A stretch of 64,000 nucleotides of DNA from Gracilaria vermiculophylla (taxonomy: Eukaryota > Rhodophyta > Florideophyceae > Gracilariales > Gracilariaceae): assembly GCA_019155205.2 (NCBI GenBank), contig JAHNZQ020000004.1, positions 4,467,402 to 4,531,401 of the forward strand. The letters are read 5' to 3'. Positions 10,452-20,746 of the stretch are shown one piece after another. Within the stretch, counting starts at the first letter, position 1. Every line of letters starts with the position of its first letter. The position numbers were made by a program, and so were the translations under genes. The notes below the pieces were generated by a model, which did not search any database, was not told where the DNA came from, and worked only from the letters and a program-made list of their open reading frames with translations.

Positions 10452-13242
10452 ATGCAGGAGAACGAGAGTGATGAATCGGACCCCAAGTGGACGCCAGAGA
10501 ACCACGACTCCGCCACCAGCGATTACGGTGCCAATCTACACACGCCTAATGAGATAGACAGCCCCACAAAGCAGAGCGGTGAGCATGACGCGACGTGCGG
10601 CGACACGGCAGGTAGTGGGGTACGGAATGCACCGAGCGGAGGAAATGCGGACCAGCGCGCAGGAGTGGGCAAACAAGACAGCGCCACTCAGCCGGAAGGC
10701 AGTGAGGGCGCAGCCACAAAGTTCACAGACACTACAAGAGAGCGACCAAGGCTCAAAGACCGGCGCACGATGAAGAGCCCCAATTATGGAGCGCGCCGCG
10801 TGACGCACACAGAAGAAACGCATGGCGGTGGGAATAAAAGAGACGCAGATGAGTCGGGGATAACGCTTGAGGAGCAAATGAACGCCAGGTACGGAGCCCG
10901 AACGCAAACAGGGATGAGAAGCCGAAGAAAGGCAAATTACGAAATTAATGCCTGTAAGGCTATGTCCGGCAATATCACTCACCAGGCGCACATGCTAGCG
11001 CAATCCGATACCATCGCCATCGCGCCGAAGTTCGATGTCGTCCACCTTGCCAACCTGAGCACGTCTTCAACGCCCATTACCCACACGCTCCTGAGGCAGT
11101 ACGGCATTGAGAAAGGCCTGAAGGTTTTCGGCCAACAAGGAGATATTGCGATCAACGCAGAGAGGCAGCAGCTGCACGACCTCAGCGTCATGAAACCGAA
11201 ATCGCCGTCAGCACTCAGCAAAGAAGACCGTCAGGCAGCGCTCCAGTATCTGATGTTCTTGAAGAGGAAAAGGGATGGTCGGGTCAAAGGGCGTGGCTGC
11301 GCGGACGGACAGAAACAGCGACTAGACGCAAAGAAGGGGGATGCCCCGTCACCAACCATCTCCACTGAAGCAGTCTTCCTAATACTAACTATAGCGGCAA
11401 AGGAAGGCCGAGATGTCATGACGATGGACATCCCCGGCGCGTTTCTTCAGACGCAACTCAGGGGCAAGCGGGTACACGTGAGATTCGAAGGAAGGATGGC
11501 CGAGCTGCTCGCGCTCATCGACCCAAAACTCTACCGGCCGAACATCATCATGGAGAAGGGGAGGCCTGTCCTTTACGCAGAATTACAGCGTGCGTTATAC
11601 GGGATGCTTAAGTCGGCGTTGCGTTTCTGGGAACAGGTACTTTCCGATCNNNNNNNNNNNNNNNNNNNNNNNNNNNNNNNNNNNNNNNNNNNNNNNNNNN
11701 NNNNNNNNNNNNNNNNNNNNNNNNNNNNNNNNNNNNNNNNNNNNNNNNNAGACCGTCAGGCAGCGCTCCAGTATCTGATGTTCTTGAAGAGGAAAAGGGA
11801 TGGTCGGGTCAAAGGGCGTGGCTGCGCGGACGGACGGAAACAGCGACTAGACGCAAAGAAGGGGGATGCCCCGTCACCAACCATCTCCACTGAAGCAGTC
11901 TTCCTAATACTAACTATAGCGGCAAAGGAAGGCCGCGATGTCATGATGATGGACATCCCCGGTGCGTTTCTTCAGACGCAACTCAGGGGCGAGCGGGTAC
12001 ACGTGGGTACACGTGATATTCGACCGAAGGATGGCCGAGCTGCTCGCGCTCATCGACCCAAAACTCTACCGGCCGAACATCATCATGGAGAAGGGGAGGC
12101 CTGTCCTTTACGCAGAATTACAGCGCGTGTTATACGGGATGCTCCAGTCGGCGTTGCGTTTCTGGGAACAGGTACTTTCCGATCTGGCCGTGCTTTAATT
12201 CATCGTTAACCTATATGATTGGTGTGTAGCAAACCGCACGATAAACGGATCTCAACAGACCGTGGGATGGCATGTCGACGACTTTCTTTTCACCCATGTC
12301 GACGCCAAGGTCAACGACGAACTTTACGAGTGGATTAACGCCAAATATGGAAAACGAACACTGGTCGCGGTACATCGGGGCACTACGCACGACTACCTCG
12401 GCATGCGTGTACACTCCACAGCCGATCGAAAGATGAAGGTCTCTATGGCAAACTACATCGACGAGCTACTGGATGACGCCCCTGCAGAGATTGCTGGCAT
12501 AGCGCCCACGCCATAAAAACGGCACTTGTTTGACGCATGTGACAGCGCAGCGAAACTGGACGGGAAGCGCGCACGCGAGTTTCACCGCATCGTAGCGAAG
12601 TCCCTTTTCCTCGCCAAGCGAGCGCGACCAGACATTCAGCTCTCCGTATCATTCCTGTGTTTGCGAGTGTGGGACAGCGATGAGCACGACTGGAAGAAGC
12701 TAGCCCGCCTTCTCCAATATTTACGCGGAAGCCGTGATCTTGCCCTGACACTGGAGGCTGACGACAGCCACGTGGTGAAGTGGTGGGTTTATGCAGCTTT
12801 TGCCGTTGCGAAGGACATGCGCAGCCAAAGCGGTGGGGTAATGACGCTCGGGAAGCGCGCAGTATACAGCTCATCACTCCACCAGCCCCTCAACACGCGA
12901 AGCTCAATGGAAGCTGAGCTAGTGGCCGCAGACGACTTCATGCCACAGGTCTTGTGGACTCGCTACTTCTTGGAGGAACAAGGCTACGAGGTCCGCGACA
13001 AAATCATGCTACAGGACAACCAGAGCGCCATACGGCTCGAGACCAACGGTAAGGGGTCCAGCGGTAAGCGCATACGCCATATTAACGTGCATTACTTCTT
13101 CATTAGCGATCGCGTGGCATCGGGCGGAGTATCAATCGGGCACCGCCCCACCAAGGAGATGAAGGGTGATTTCTTCATGAAGCTCCTCCTGGGCGCCGAT
13201 TTCCTAAAGATCCGTGACGCAATCCTCAACACCGAGGCATGA
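10452..13242 (+). pseudogene. Copia reverse transcriptase and RNase H, interrupted by an assembly gap and stops
   Basis: Before the gap the frame gives KGRGCADGQKQR and MDIPGAFLQTQL, early reverse transcriptase blocks. After the gap the blocks YDWCVANRTINGSQ and VGWHVDDFLFTHVD (the YVDD-box equivalent) follow, interrupted by TAA at 12196 and TAA at 12514. RNase H follows: SQSGGVMTLG, SSMEAELVAADD, LQDNQSAIRLETNG and the RHINVHYFFI block, ending with TGA at 13240. The segment 11750-12184 repeats 11225-11649 with a 10-bp tandem insertion (GGGTACACGT twice near 12003) that shifts the frame in that copy. Confidence 0.88.
11650..11749. other. Assembly gap of exactly 100 N
   Basis: A placeholder-length gap. 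The 425 bp to its left (11225-11649) and the 435 bp to its right (11750-12184) are the same sequence apart from about ten differences and one 10-bp tandem duplication. They start and stop at matching bases, so the contig ends overlap and were not merged. Confidence 0.97.
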
Positions 13243-13255
13243 AGTCGCAGGAGTG

Positions 13256-13541
13256 TGTTGGGAAAGAAAGACAGAGGGGCGGGAAAGTAGCCACAATTCA
13301 GCTGACTCGCCACAGCACGCGATCAGTGTGCGACACGTGGTGCTTCACCAAGGGCGCAGGCGAAGCGACTCAGGATAACGGGTCGTCGGCGGCACAGAGT
13401 GCGGCTCCCTCTCAGTCTCGACAAGTTCACTAAACTGTCTAGCTAGTCCTTAAAGTGAAGCCTGTCGTTCTCGTTTGCTCGTTGCAACAATCGTCAGCTC
13501 AATTGCTGCGACTACGACCGATCCGAAGCGTAAATTCAACA
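13256..13541 (+). repeat. Copia 3' LTR (286 bp)
   Basis: Same length as the 5' LTR and about 95% identical by eye. It begins TGTTGGGAAAG, ends TTCAACA, and is followed by the GATTT target duplication. The internal AAGTTCACTAAACTGT block is unchanged. The RNase H stop codon lies 13 bp before it. Confidence 0.93.
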
Positions 13542-13546
13542 GATTT

Positions 13547-13960
13547 ATTCCTGTGGATGTAATATAAGTTATCATAGAATGCCCTCGCTACCGCAGCATT
13601 GGATCGTATTATGGGACAAAGTGTCATCAATTGCAAAGAGCAGGATGCTTTGTGATCATGACTCCCCTTGCCCCAGCAGATGACAAACAAGCGTGCTGTA
13701 AGAGGCTCTGTAATAGCCGTCACAGAGGTAAAAAGGTAGTCTAGATGTCGCACTGCTTTTTGTGCCCCTGTTTGAAAGCAACAGGCAGGCAAACTGTTGT
13801 TAGAGAGTTTGAGTACATAAAAATGATGGTGCATTGGGTTTTCTCTGTTTGATCCGTCCGTCCCAGTGTTGATCGCCAAACGCAATCATTGACCTATTGA
13901 ACATCATGCTTGGTACGAGGAGGCTGCCAATGTATTGCACCGCGCCCATGGTTCTATGTA
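13547..13960. other. Non-coding stretch between the Copia element and a Tc1 element
   Basis: This is the right flank of the Copia target site. Before the insertion it was continuous with about 6853-7055. No gene or repeat ends are recognised. Confidence 0.5.
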
Positions 13961-14035
13961 CAGTACGTTTCAAAACCATATTACCCCTCAAAAGTGCGCC
14001 GAAACTGTACTGTAGGCTAGATTTTGCACATAGTC

Positions 14036-14587
14036 TGTAGTACAGTGGCTCCTACGAAAATCGGGTGGTTTGGCCTTAAGGTATAATATTCCTGAGGAGG
14101 GTTCGTAATTTATTAGCTGGGCCACGTGGTGCATAATCTCTCACGCATGCACTACAGTATCCTTGAGGTACGGTGGAATTATTATATATTTTAGATAATT
14201 TATGCAGGTAATTAGTACAGTGGCGAGACCTGCCGAGGCGGGCTCCCGGCTTGATACTTAATCTGCCGGTTGAGTTCCACCGTTGTGGAAGTAAAGACAA
14301 GCACTCTTGAGTCTTCTTCTACTTTTCCGGTTAGAGTCTCTTGTCTATCTACGCAGGTTTCTAAGCCGCCGATCCCCAGCTCGCATCATAGCAGCGCCTG
14401 TAGGAGCATTGTCCGCCCAGTGAACCTCCCCCTCCGCTTGGTATTTGCGGATCCCTTTCAGAATTCCACCGGCTCGCGACAGCGGATACCGGAGACCACC
14501 TTTAGGAATACGCGCCTTTGGAGTCAACAAAAACTCCTAACGGACGTTGTGCTTTACTACCTCAACAGGAGGGCTGACAGTACCACA
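14036..14587 (+). repeat. Solo LTR (552 bp) inserted in Tc1 copy A
   Basis: Starts TGTAGTACAGTGGCT and ends GACAGTACCACA, the same length and ends as the LTR at 2710-3261 but in the opposite orientation. It is flanked by a perfect 5-bp duplication, TAGTC (14031-14035 and 14588-14592). Tc1 copy C at the end of the window carries the uninterrupted site with a single TAGTC. There is no internal retroelement sequence, so this is a solo LTR left by recombination between the two LTRs of a full element. Confidence 0.93.
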
Positions 14588-14643
14588 TAGTCTATGTAGA
14601 ATCGTTTCAAAAAGATATGTACACCGCCTTCTTTCTAATGAAA

Positions 14644-15638
14644 ATGGCTCGAGGTCCGCCACTTTCCAAGCAAGAACATCTTCTAATCGTTAAGTTAAAC
14701 GCCGAAAAACATTCTAACAGTGCTATCGCAAAAAACGTGAAGCGTTCTAGGGTTACAATAGATGCTATTCTCCAAAAGCCGACTCTTTATGGATTAAAAC
14801 GATCTCCTGGACGCCCTAAGAAGCTCAGCTCAGCAGATAAAAGAGAAATTAAAAGTAAATTATGCAAAGGAAGACTATCGTGCAAAACAATTGGAATAAA
14901 ATTCAATCTCAACGTTTCTAAATCAACTATATGAAGGTAGATAAAATGCACAAATTTATTTAAATATAAAAAATGAAGAAAACTTTCTTTCTCCAAGACC
15001 ATGACAAGCAAAAGAGGGTTGAATGGTGTGCTGGAAACGACTACTAGAAAAAGGAATGGGAAAATTTTATTTTTACTGATGAAAAAAAGTTTAATTTGGA
15101 GGGACCAGATTGTTACAAATATTATTGGCACGATCTTCGTAAGAAACGTCATGAAGTTTATACCGGGCACTCTGGTGCAGGCTCTATATTGGTCCGGGCG
15201 GGCATTTCTAAAAAAGGTCTACCGGAAATTGCCTTCATTGAAACAAACATGAATGCAGAAAAATATCAAGAAGTTTTAAACAAATATTTGCTACCTTTCG
15301 GTTTATGTTTTCATGAAGAAAATTTCATTTTCCAACAGGATAAAGCGTCTGTACACACTGCATCTTTAATCAAAAATTGGCTACAGGAGTCTGAGGTATC
15401 TGTTTTAGAGTGGCCAGTGCGCTCACCAGATTTGAACCCAATCGAAAACATTTGGAGACTGCTGGCAAGGATGGTTTATGGGCATGGAAGGCAGTTTCAG
15501 ACAGTTTTTGAACTCGAAATCTGCATTAAAAATTGTTGGATATCTATAACAGTTTCAACTGTGGAGAAGTACACCAATTCGATGCCGAAACGCTGCATTA
15601 GCGTTAAACAGCAAAAAGGATGCAAAATAAACTATTGA
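14644..15638 (+). pseudogene. Tc1-type DD34E transposase of copy A, frame-broken
   Basis: An N-terminal helix-turn-helix part begins at ATG 14644 (MARGPPLSKQEHLLIVKLNA) with a GRPKKLS hook, and ends at a TGA near 14932. The catalytic part continues in other frames to 15638: an FTDEKKF-like first Asp (about 15080), QQDKASVH with the second Asp, and SPDLNPIENIWRLL with the Glu. The spacing between second Asp and Glu is 34 residues, which places it in Tc1 (DD34E) and not mariner proper (DD34D). The frame changes between the two halves, so the enzyme is inactive. Confidence 0.85.
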
Positions 15639-15797
15639 GCGTCGCGCAGTATAAATTTATTATTGATGATCATATGTTTTTGAAACGTTTTTTTGACTTC
15701 ACTTTTTTCTGAAATTTATTTTTGTAGGCGTACAGTATACATTTGTTCGTTTTTTTGAGATTTCACAGCATGTCGTATGTTTTTGAAACAGTCTGTA

Positions 15798-16171
15798 CGT
15801 GGAGAAGATCTACCTTGTTCGAAAATAGGAGATTATGATGTCTTACAGCGAAAAACTCATGGACATGGTTGGACAAAAAGTCCTTTTGTGACCCAAGGAA
15901 TACTGAGTGGCACTCGATTGTGAGAATATTCGGGTAGTATTCACTAATGAACCATTAAAAATCAGCCGGAGCACGGAGTATGCTCAACCGGTTTCTTACT
16001 TGGCCTCGCGCTACCGATTCCTCAGCGACATAATCATATCTACAGACAGGTTTCTCTCACGGGAAAGGCCAAAAACTGTGATGGCCACTCTGCATCTATT
16101 TCTATCAGCAATTTCTGTGGTTTTCATTGACAAGTTCCAAGTGCTAAATTGCGAGGTTATTTGTAAAGTAA
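15798..16171. other. Non-coding spacer between two Tc1-type elements
   Basis: No repeat ends and no recognisable protein. An open frame at 15907-16194 runs into the next element and has no motif. Confidence 0.5.
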
Positions 16172-16173
16172 TA

Positions 16174-17452
16174 CAGTCTGTTTCAAAATCATAACACGTC
16201 GGTGTCCAATTGCAAAAATTGTGAATTTGGTACTGTACGACTACAAGATCAATATTAAAAATAAATTCAACTCCAAAAACCGTTTCAAAAACATAACAAC
16301 TTTGTGAAGTTTAAGTCTCTTTTGGCGACTCAGTAACTAGTTTTTCCACCTTTTTGCTTAATTACGAAAATGCAGCGTTTGGGCATCAAAGTGATGTAGG
16401 CATTAGTTGTAAAAATAGATGTATTGTCCAAGCAATTATTAAAACAGTTTTTCAAATCAAAAACTGCGCTAAAATGCCTTCCGTGGCCATAAACCGTTCT
16501 TGATAAGAACTGTCATCCATTTATAATAGGGTTCACGGCTGGGGAGCGTGCTGGCGAATCAATTACCGTAATACTTGCTTCTTGTAGCCAATCTGTCACT
16601 ACTTTAGATTTGTACACCGGTTAATTATCTCGCTGGAAAACCAAACTTCTTTCGTGTACACAATATCTATAAGCTGGTCTATAGATACAAACAAATTTTT
16701 CATAGCATGCAAAATCTATATGTGTGTGAATAAATGCAATATCTGCTTTCCCATATTCTGATATGCCTGCCCGGACCATCATATAACAGCCTCTAGAGTT
16801 TCAGGTCCGGAATTCAGAGCTTTTTTTTCTTTGATCATGTCAATAAAATTTATAACAATTTTTAACATCCAAGTTGAATATTTATTCATCAGAAAAAATA
16901 AGTGTATCCCATTGATTTGTCTAGTACGCCATGTTTGCATACAAATATATTGCTTTTTCGCATATGGCTATCTTCTAAATGAAATGTTTTAATCATTTGT
17001 TTATACTTGAACAATTTTTTATTGCTTATTTGTCAAATTATTGATTTAGAAACATTGAGGTTTAAGGATTTTGCAATTTATTTTGCATGAAACTATTCTT
17101 TGACACAGTTTCCGTTTTCTAACTCGTTTATCTGCAGGACTGGAAAGGTATGAAGGCCTTGTAAGTGTTTTTGTTCTGCAGGTTGCTGAATTTTCTAGGA
17201 TACGGGGGGTTGTGAATGGATAACGTTTTAAAAGTCGGCTAATTTTGACATATAATTTTTATATAAGCTTTTAGTTGTATTATTGCAAGCTGTTTGGAGG
17301 GAGAAAGAGGTGAACGTCGATCCATAACGATGGATGATGATGGTGTAGTGTTATGATTATGAAACGGTTTTTACATATATGTTCTGCAAAAGGCGCACTA
17401 CAGTACTACTTTGGCGCGTTTTTTAGGCGTGATATGATTTTGAAACGCACTG
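16174..17452 (-). mobile_element. Tc1/mariner-type element, copy B, heavily decayed
   Basis: TA on both sides (16172-16173 and 17453-17454). The ends are CAGTCTGTTTCAAAATCATA at the left and the complement of CAGTGCGTTTCAAAATCATA at the right, with inner repeats of GTTTCAAAAACATA type (about 16283) and its complement (about 17355). Length is 1279 bp, the same as copies A and C. No long transposase frame survives. Short similarities to copy A (for example around 16370-16520) run on the minus strand. Identity between A and B is low, so B is an older copy or a separate subfamily. Confidence 0.85.
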
Positions 17453-17745
17453 TACAAGCGAAGAAACATGTCCACATCTGCACAAGTATACAAATCCCTG
17501 ACTCAAGATAAGGAGAAGCCTAAGAATACTGATCAGTCTCTACTGGTGGGCAGAGTCTAACGTTTACCGTTCACTAATTCTTTCCTTTAATGAGCAGATA
17601 CTTTGGAAATAATGGCTTTTTCTCTGAACTGGCTTCGGTTGTTTCGAACAAATTGGACAAGATTAGGAGATCACAAAGATTCGGTTGATGGATGGTTTAG
17701 AAATTATGATGCAGTTGTTACTACTGGATGACTGAAACAGGAATG

Positions 17746-19740
17746 TCAGCCAGCATTTCTGTTCAAATTGGCAGCGGATAACCGAGCGGAGCGTCTTCTG
17801 GGAACGGAGGATTTGATCTTTGTATCCCGCTTGGCAAGTGCGTCTGATGACTTTGTGCTTGCCGTGCTTGAACTAGATCTCAACCCTCTAGTCTCTTCCG
17901 ATCCATGAGAAGTATTTGATGCATCCATCAAAATTCTCTTGGAATCTTCCAGTATTCGCTTTACCTTCCTCTGCCTTGCACTTTCTGCCATGCTATCAAA
18001 GTCTCTCGGTCTACTTCCATTTCCCCGCTCGTTTACGTTTGTTTTCAACAGAGGCTTTCGGGGATTTTTTATGTCGCTTTCTTTTGCGGAGGCGACTATG
18101 GCAACCACTTCAGCTCCAGAATCGTCATTCCCATCATCAGTGTCATAGACCATATTAATTTTCCGCCCGCCAAGTTTGATGGAATCGGCCGCTTTTCTTT
18201 TATGAGCCGGACCTTGAGCATTGATGGAAGCGATGATTTCTTCGTTTCGTTTTGCTCTTGATAAAGTGCTGGCGTTTTTGCAAGATACCGCCGACTCATT
18301 CGATGTGCGAGGGTTTCTTTCTTGCTTGTTCGAAATGCGAGGCACGTTGATATCGGGGTTGTCGTTTGCTGCGGCCGCGTCAGTCTGAATTGCCGCTGGG
18401 CCTGGATAGATGGTGTCATGATTTCTCTCCGTCCAACTCTCTAACGGTGTTCTCCTAGCGAACACACTGGAATTATTTGCGTCTACCGAGATATTCATGG
18501 TGTCTTCCACAGCAGCCCGTCGAACCTCTTGCCGGATTTCAAATTGTCGTCTGGCGTCTCCAATTTGTCTTCGTAAGTAATTGGTGAGAAGCGTAGCGAT
18601 TATGTAGATCATGACGCCACCCAAAACAAATCTAACAAATACAACTTGGTCTTTGGGGTCTGTGAAAGCCTCTCCCAGTTCTGCGCTGAATTCGTCCAAT
18701 AGTTCCCTCGCTTCCGTGGCGTAATGGTCAGCACCTTCCAGCGGCGCAGACAAATTCAACTCTGAAATACTAATGAGAAGCGAATTCCACTCGTGAGAAA
18801 GCCTTTGTTTTCCTTTCGCCAAAGTGCTTCTGACACTCGTCAAAATGCTTTTCGTGGTCAATATGAGTTTCTCTGCCAGACTAGAAACCTCCTGGAACAT
18901 CTTGTTCCACCAGGATTTTTCATAGTAGTAAATCCATTCGACATTTGATCGGAAATATTGGTCACTGAAGTCCTCTTGGAACGCGTCAATCTTTTTCAAC
19001 AAGACAAGGACTTGCTTCTCGAACTCATATTTCAGCATGCTATTGCGCACTTCTGTTTTAATGCGTTCTAGCCTTTGCTTCCACTTTCTCCAGTCTTCTT
19101 TCTTGAACATGACATATGGTTTTGGGGAGGCCTGAATGGTCTGATGATGAGCTTGGCACTGCAAATTCCGTAGATAGGTTTGAATCACCTCTGGCAACGC
19201 CTTATCGTCTTGATACGAAGATTGTGGGCTCAAGTCCAGTGACCCATCGCCTGAAAAACGCTTAAGCAAAGCATAAAACTGCTTTTCCGTCTTCGCAGTA
19301 TAGCTCTCCGGATAACTATATGATATTAGCAGCATATTTCGATACCACCAGGGTTTGTCTTGACTGATTGTGCGCAGAAGCTCATTATGAGCATTGGCTA
19401 GAGCTTGAATAGCGCTTTGTATTTGCAGCAAAGTCTTCGTAACGTCTTCAAGGCCGTTTTGCTCCTGGCTTCCAGCTTCTCCTTTCGGTGACGGTAAAGT
19501 GGACTCTTGCAGACGAGTCTCATGCTGGGCAAATAATTGGGACGGATTTCCCAGCGATGACGGTGTAAGGGTCATATCCCGAACTGTTTTGATGGAGTTC
19601 GCCTTCATAGAAGCGGAAGGATTCGAGCTGCGGTCATTTTCCGTTTGGGAATTAGTTGCGTCTCCTTTCAAAGTACACCCTGAAACTACGGAGATCCAGA
19701 ATACAGCAAAAATCACGAGTCTGCAGCTCATCGCGAACAT
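17746..19740 (-). CDS. Uncharacterised membrane protein with signal peptide, luminal helical domain and basic tail
   Basis: I do not recognise this protein (664 aa). It starts at ATG 19740; an upstream GTG is in frame but the ATG gives a clean signal peptide (MFAMSCRLVIFAVFWISVVSG). Residues about 25-90 are Ser/Thr-rich; 95-360 are long amphipathic helices with several Trp-rich spots (DKPWWYRN, YYEKSWWNKMF). One strong transmembrane helix follows at about 366-387 (VFVRFVLGGVMIYIIATLL). The last 270 residues are charged and low complexity, with KRKAADSIK and PRRRSARLS, which look like nuclear localisation or chromatin-tether motifs. A single-pass protein with a luminal N domain and a cytosolic or nucleoplasmic tail is inferred; an inner nuclear membrane protein would fit but is not shown. 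No introns are visible. Confidence 0.75.
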   Translation of the reverse strand: MFAMSCRLVIFAVFWISVVSGCTLKGDATNSQTENDRSSNPSASMKANSIKTVRDMTLTPSSLGNPSQLFAQHETRLQESTLPSPKGEAGSQEQNGLEDVTKTLLQIQSAIQALANAHNELLRTISQDKPWWYRNMLLISYSYPESYTAKTEKQFYALLKRFSGDGSLDLSPQSSYQDDKALPEVIQTYLRNLQCQAHHQTIQASPKPYVMFKKEDWRKWKQRLERIKTEVRNSMLKYEFEKQVLVLLKKIDAFQEDFSDQYFRSNVEWIYYYEKSWWNKMFQEVSSLAEKLILTTKSILTSVRSTLAKGKQRLSHEWNSLLISISELNLSAPLEGADHYATEARELLDEFSAELGEAFTDPKDQVVFVRFVLGGVMIYIIATLLTNYLRRQIGDARRQFEIRQEVRRAAVEDTMNISVDANNSSVFARRTPLESWTERNHDTIYPGPAAIQTDAAAANDNPDINVPRISNKQERNPRTSNESAVSCKNASTLSRAKRNEEIIASINAQGPAHKRKAADSIKLGGRKINMVYDTDDGNDDSGAEVVAIVASAKESDIKNPRKPLLKTNVNERGNGSRPRDFDSMAESARQRKVKRILEDSKRILMDASNTSHGSEETRGLRSSSSTASTKSSDALAKRDTKIKSSVPRRRSARLSAANLNRNAG

Positions 19741-19755
19741 GTCCTTGCGATTCAC

Positions 19756-20746
19756 TCGGGGAATGTTGAACGCAAAGCTAGATCCGTTGGAAAGCAGAAC
19801 CAGTGATGAACTAAACTGTGGCGCGATGAAAACTCTTTAGTTTCTCCTGAGTTGTTTTGTCTTACGCAGTCCCCACAAGGCTCAAACTTTATGGATGTCT
19901 ACCAATTCTTTACATTGGTATCAACTCTGCTATCCTCTCAAAGTATTGTACGAGTACCCGCAGATTTTCGGAACTTGCGAATACCGCAATCGCGCGAGGG
20001 AGGTCTCAGCTAAGGAGGTTCACAGAGATTGGGAACGGCTGCAAATTTGAACTGATTCATTTCAAATTCAATTTCCATAAAAATAATATACATTTGCTTT
20101 GATGCTTACAGAAGCATTCTTTGTAGCCGTGCAAAAGATGTCATCAGCAACTTTTGGCGGGAACAGAATGGTTGTATGAAACCCATAACCCTTCGGGCCC
20201 ACTCTCGCAGCCAATCGAGTTAACGCATATTGCCATCGCAGTCAAACGGCAGGTGCTGAGAAAATGTCACTTCGCGCTCACATTCCCGGTACCGACAATC
20301 TTCATTCACAGTTGTCACAGTCTGGTAAGTCTAGTGGTTCATGACGTAGGGATGTGTCTGCAAAGTTGGCTCTGGGCAATCAAACAGGTCAGCACAATGC
20401 TGGGCTCGTCGCCCTTCTCCCGCGACGCTATCGGGTTTACTCGGCCTAAGGCTAGGCCTTTGTATATTTGCGCTCGTGCCCGTTCGCGTAGGCGCTGTCT
20501 GGCATCGTTCATGCAGATAATTGCAATCGGCGCTGTCGCCTATTCAAACTTGTATTATTCAGTAGCTTTGTGATTTGCATTCACCCATTTCTAATTCATA
20601 GAGCACTCCGTGCTCTACGACAGCGCGCTCCCACAACAGTACAGCACATGGCGCGCAGTTCTAAAGCTGATGTTGCGATGTGTTTGTGATGCAGGAATTG
20701 GTTTACTGGGAACAAGTAATTGTCTTGTCACAGGCGTGGTAGGAAA
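19756..20746. other. Non-coding stretch upstream of the membrane-protein gene
   Basis: It holds the promoter of the gene at 17746-19740 and the 3' flank of the hydrolase gene. An open frame of 139 codons (20154-20573) has no motif and is not called. Confidence 0.5.

Larger units (their letters stand above)
7056..13541 (+). mobile_element. Copia-type LTR retrotransposon, full length but decayed
   Basis: The element is bounded by two 286-bp LTRs with TG..CA ends and flanked by a perfect 5-bp target duplication, GATTT (7051-7055 and 13542-13546). The internal order gag, protease, integrase, reverse transcriptase, RNase H is the Copia order. Protease and integrase motifs (DSMSSVDVF, CFDVMYVNGIPF, EHVPEIERYIRTLKER) resemble the algal/diatom Copia lineage. 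By eye the LTRs differ at about 14 positions, so insertion is not recent. The coding frame carries six in-frame stops and one A-tract frameshift, so it is not autonomous. A 100-N assembly gap sits in the reverse transcriptase, with the same roughly 425-bp segment on both sides. Without the gap and duplicate the element would be about 5.95 kb. Confidence 0.93.
13961..15795 (+). mobile_element. Tc1/mariner element, copy A, split by a solo LTR
   Basis: Flanked by TA on both sides (13959-13960 and 15796-15797). The outer inverted repeats are CAGTACGTTTCAAAACCATA at the left and the complement of CAGACTGTTTCAAAAACATA at the right. An inner copy of the same motif lies near each end in the same orientation as its outer partner (left about 14605, right about 15690), an IR/DR arrangement. 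Removing the 552-bp LTR and one 5-bp duplication leaves 1278 bp, the usual Tc1 size. It encodes a broken DD34E transposase. Confidence 0.9.

Noticed and set aside
11225..12184. A genuine tandem duplication inside the reverse transcriptase
   Set aside because: The repeat units end exactly at the two sides of a 100-N gap, which fits unmerged contig ends better than a real duplication.
20154..20573. 139-codon plus-strand frame
   Set aside because: No motif, no supporting neighbour, irregular composition.
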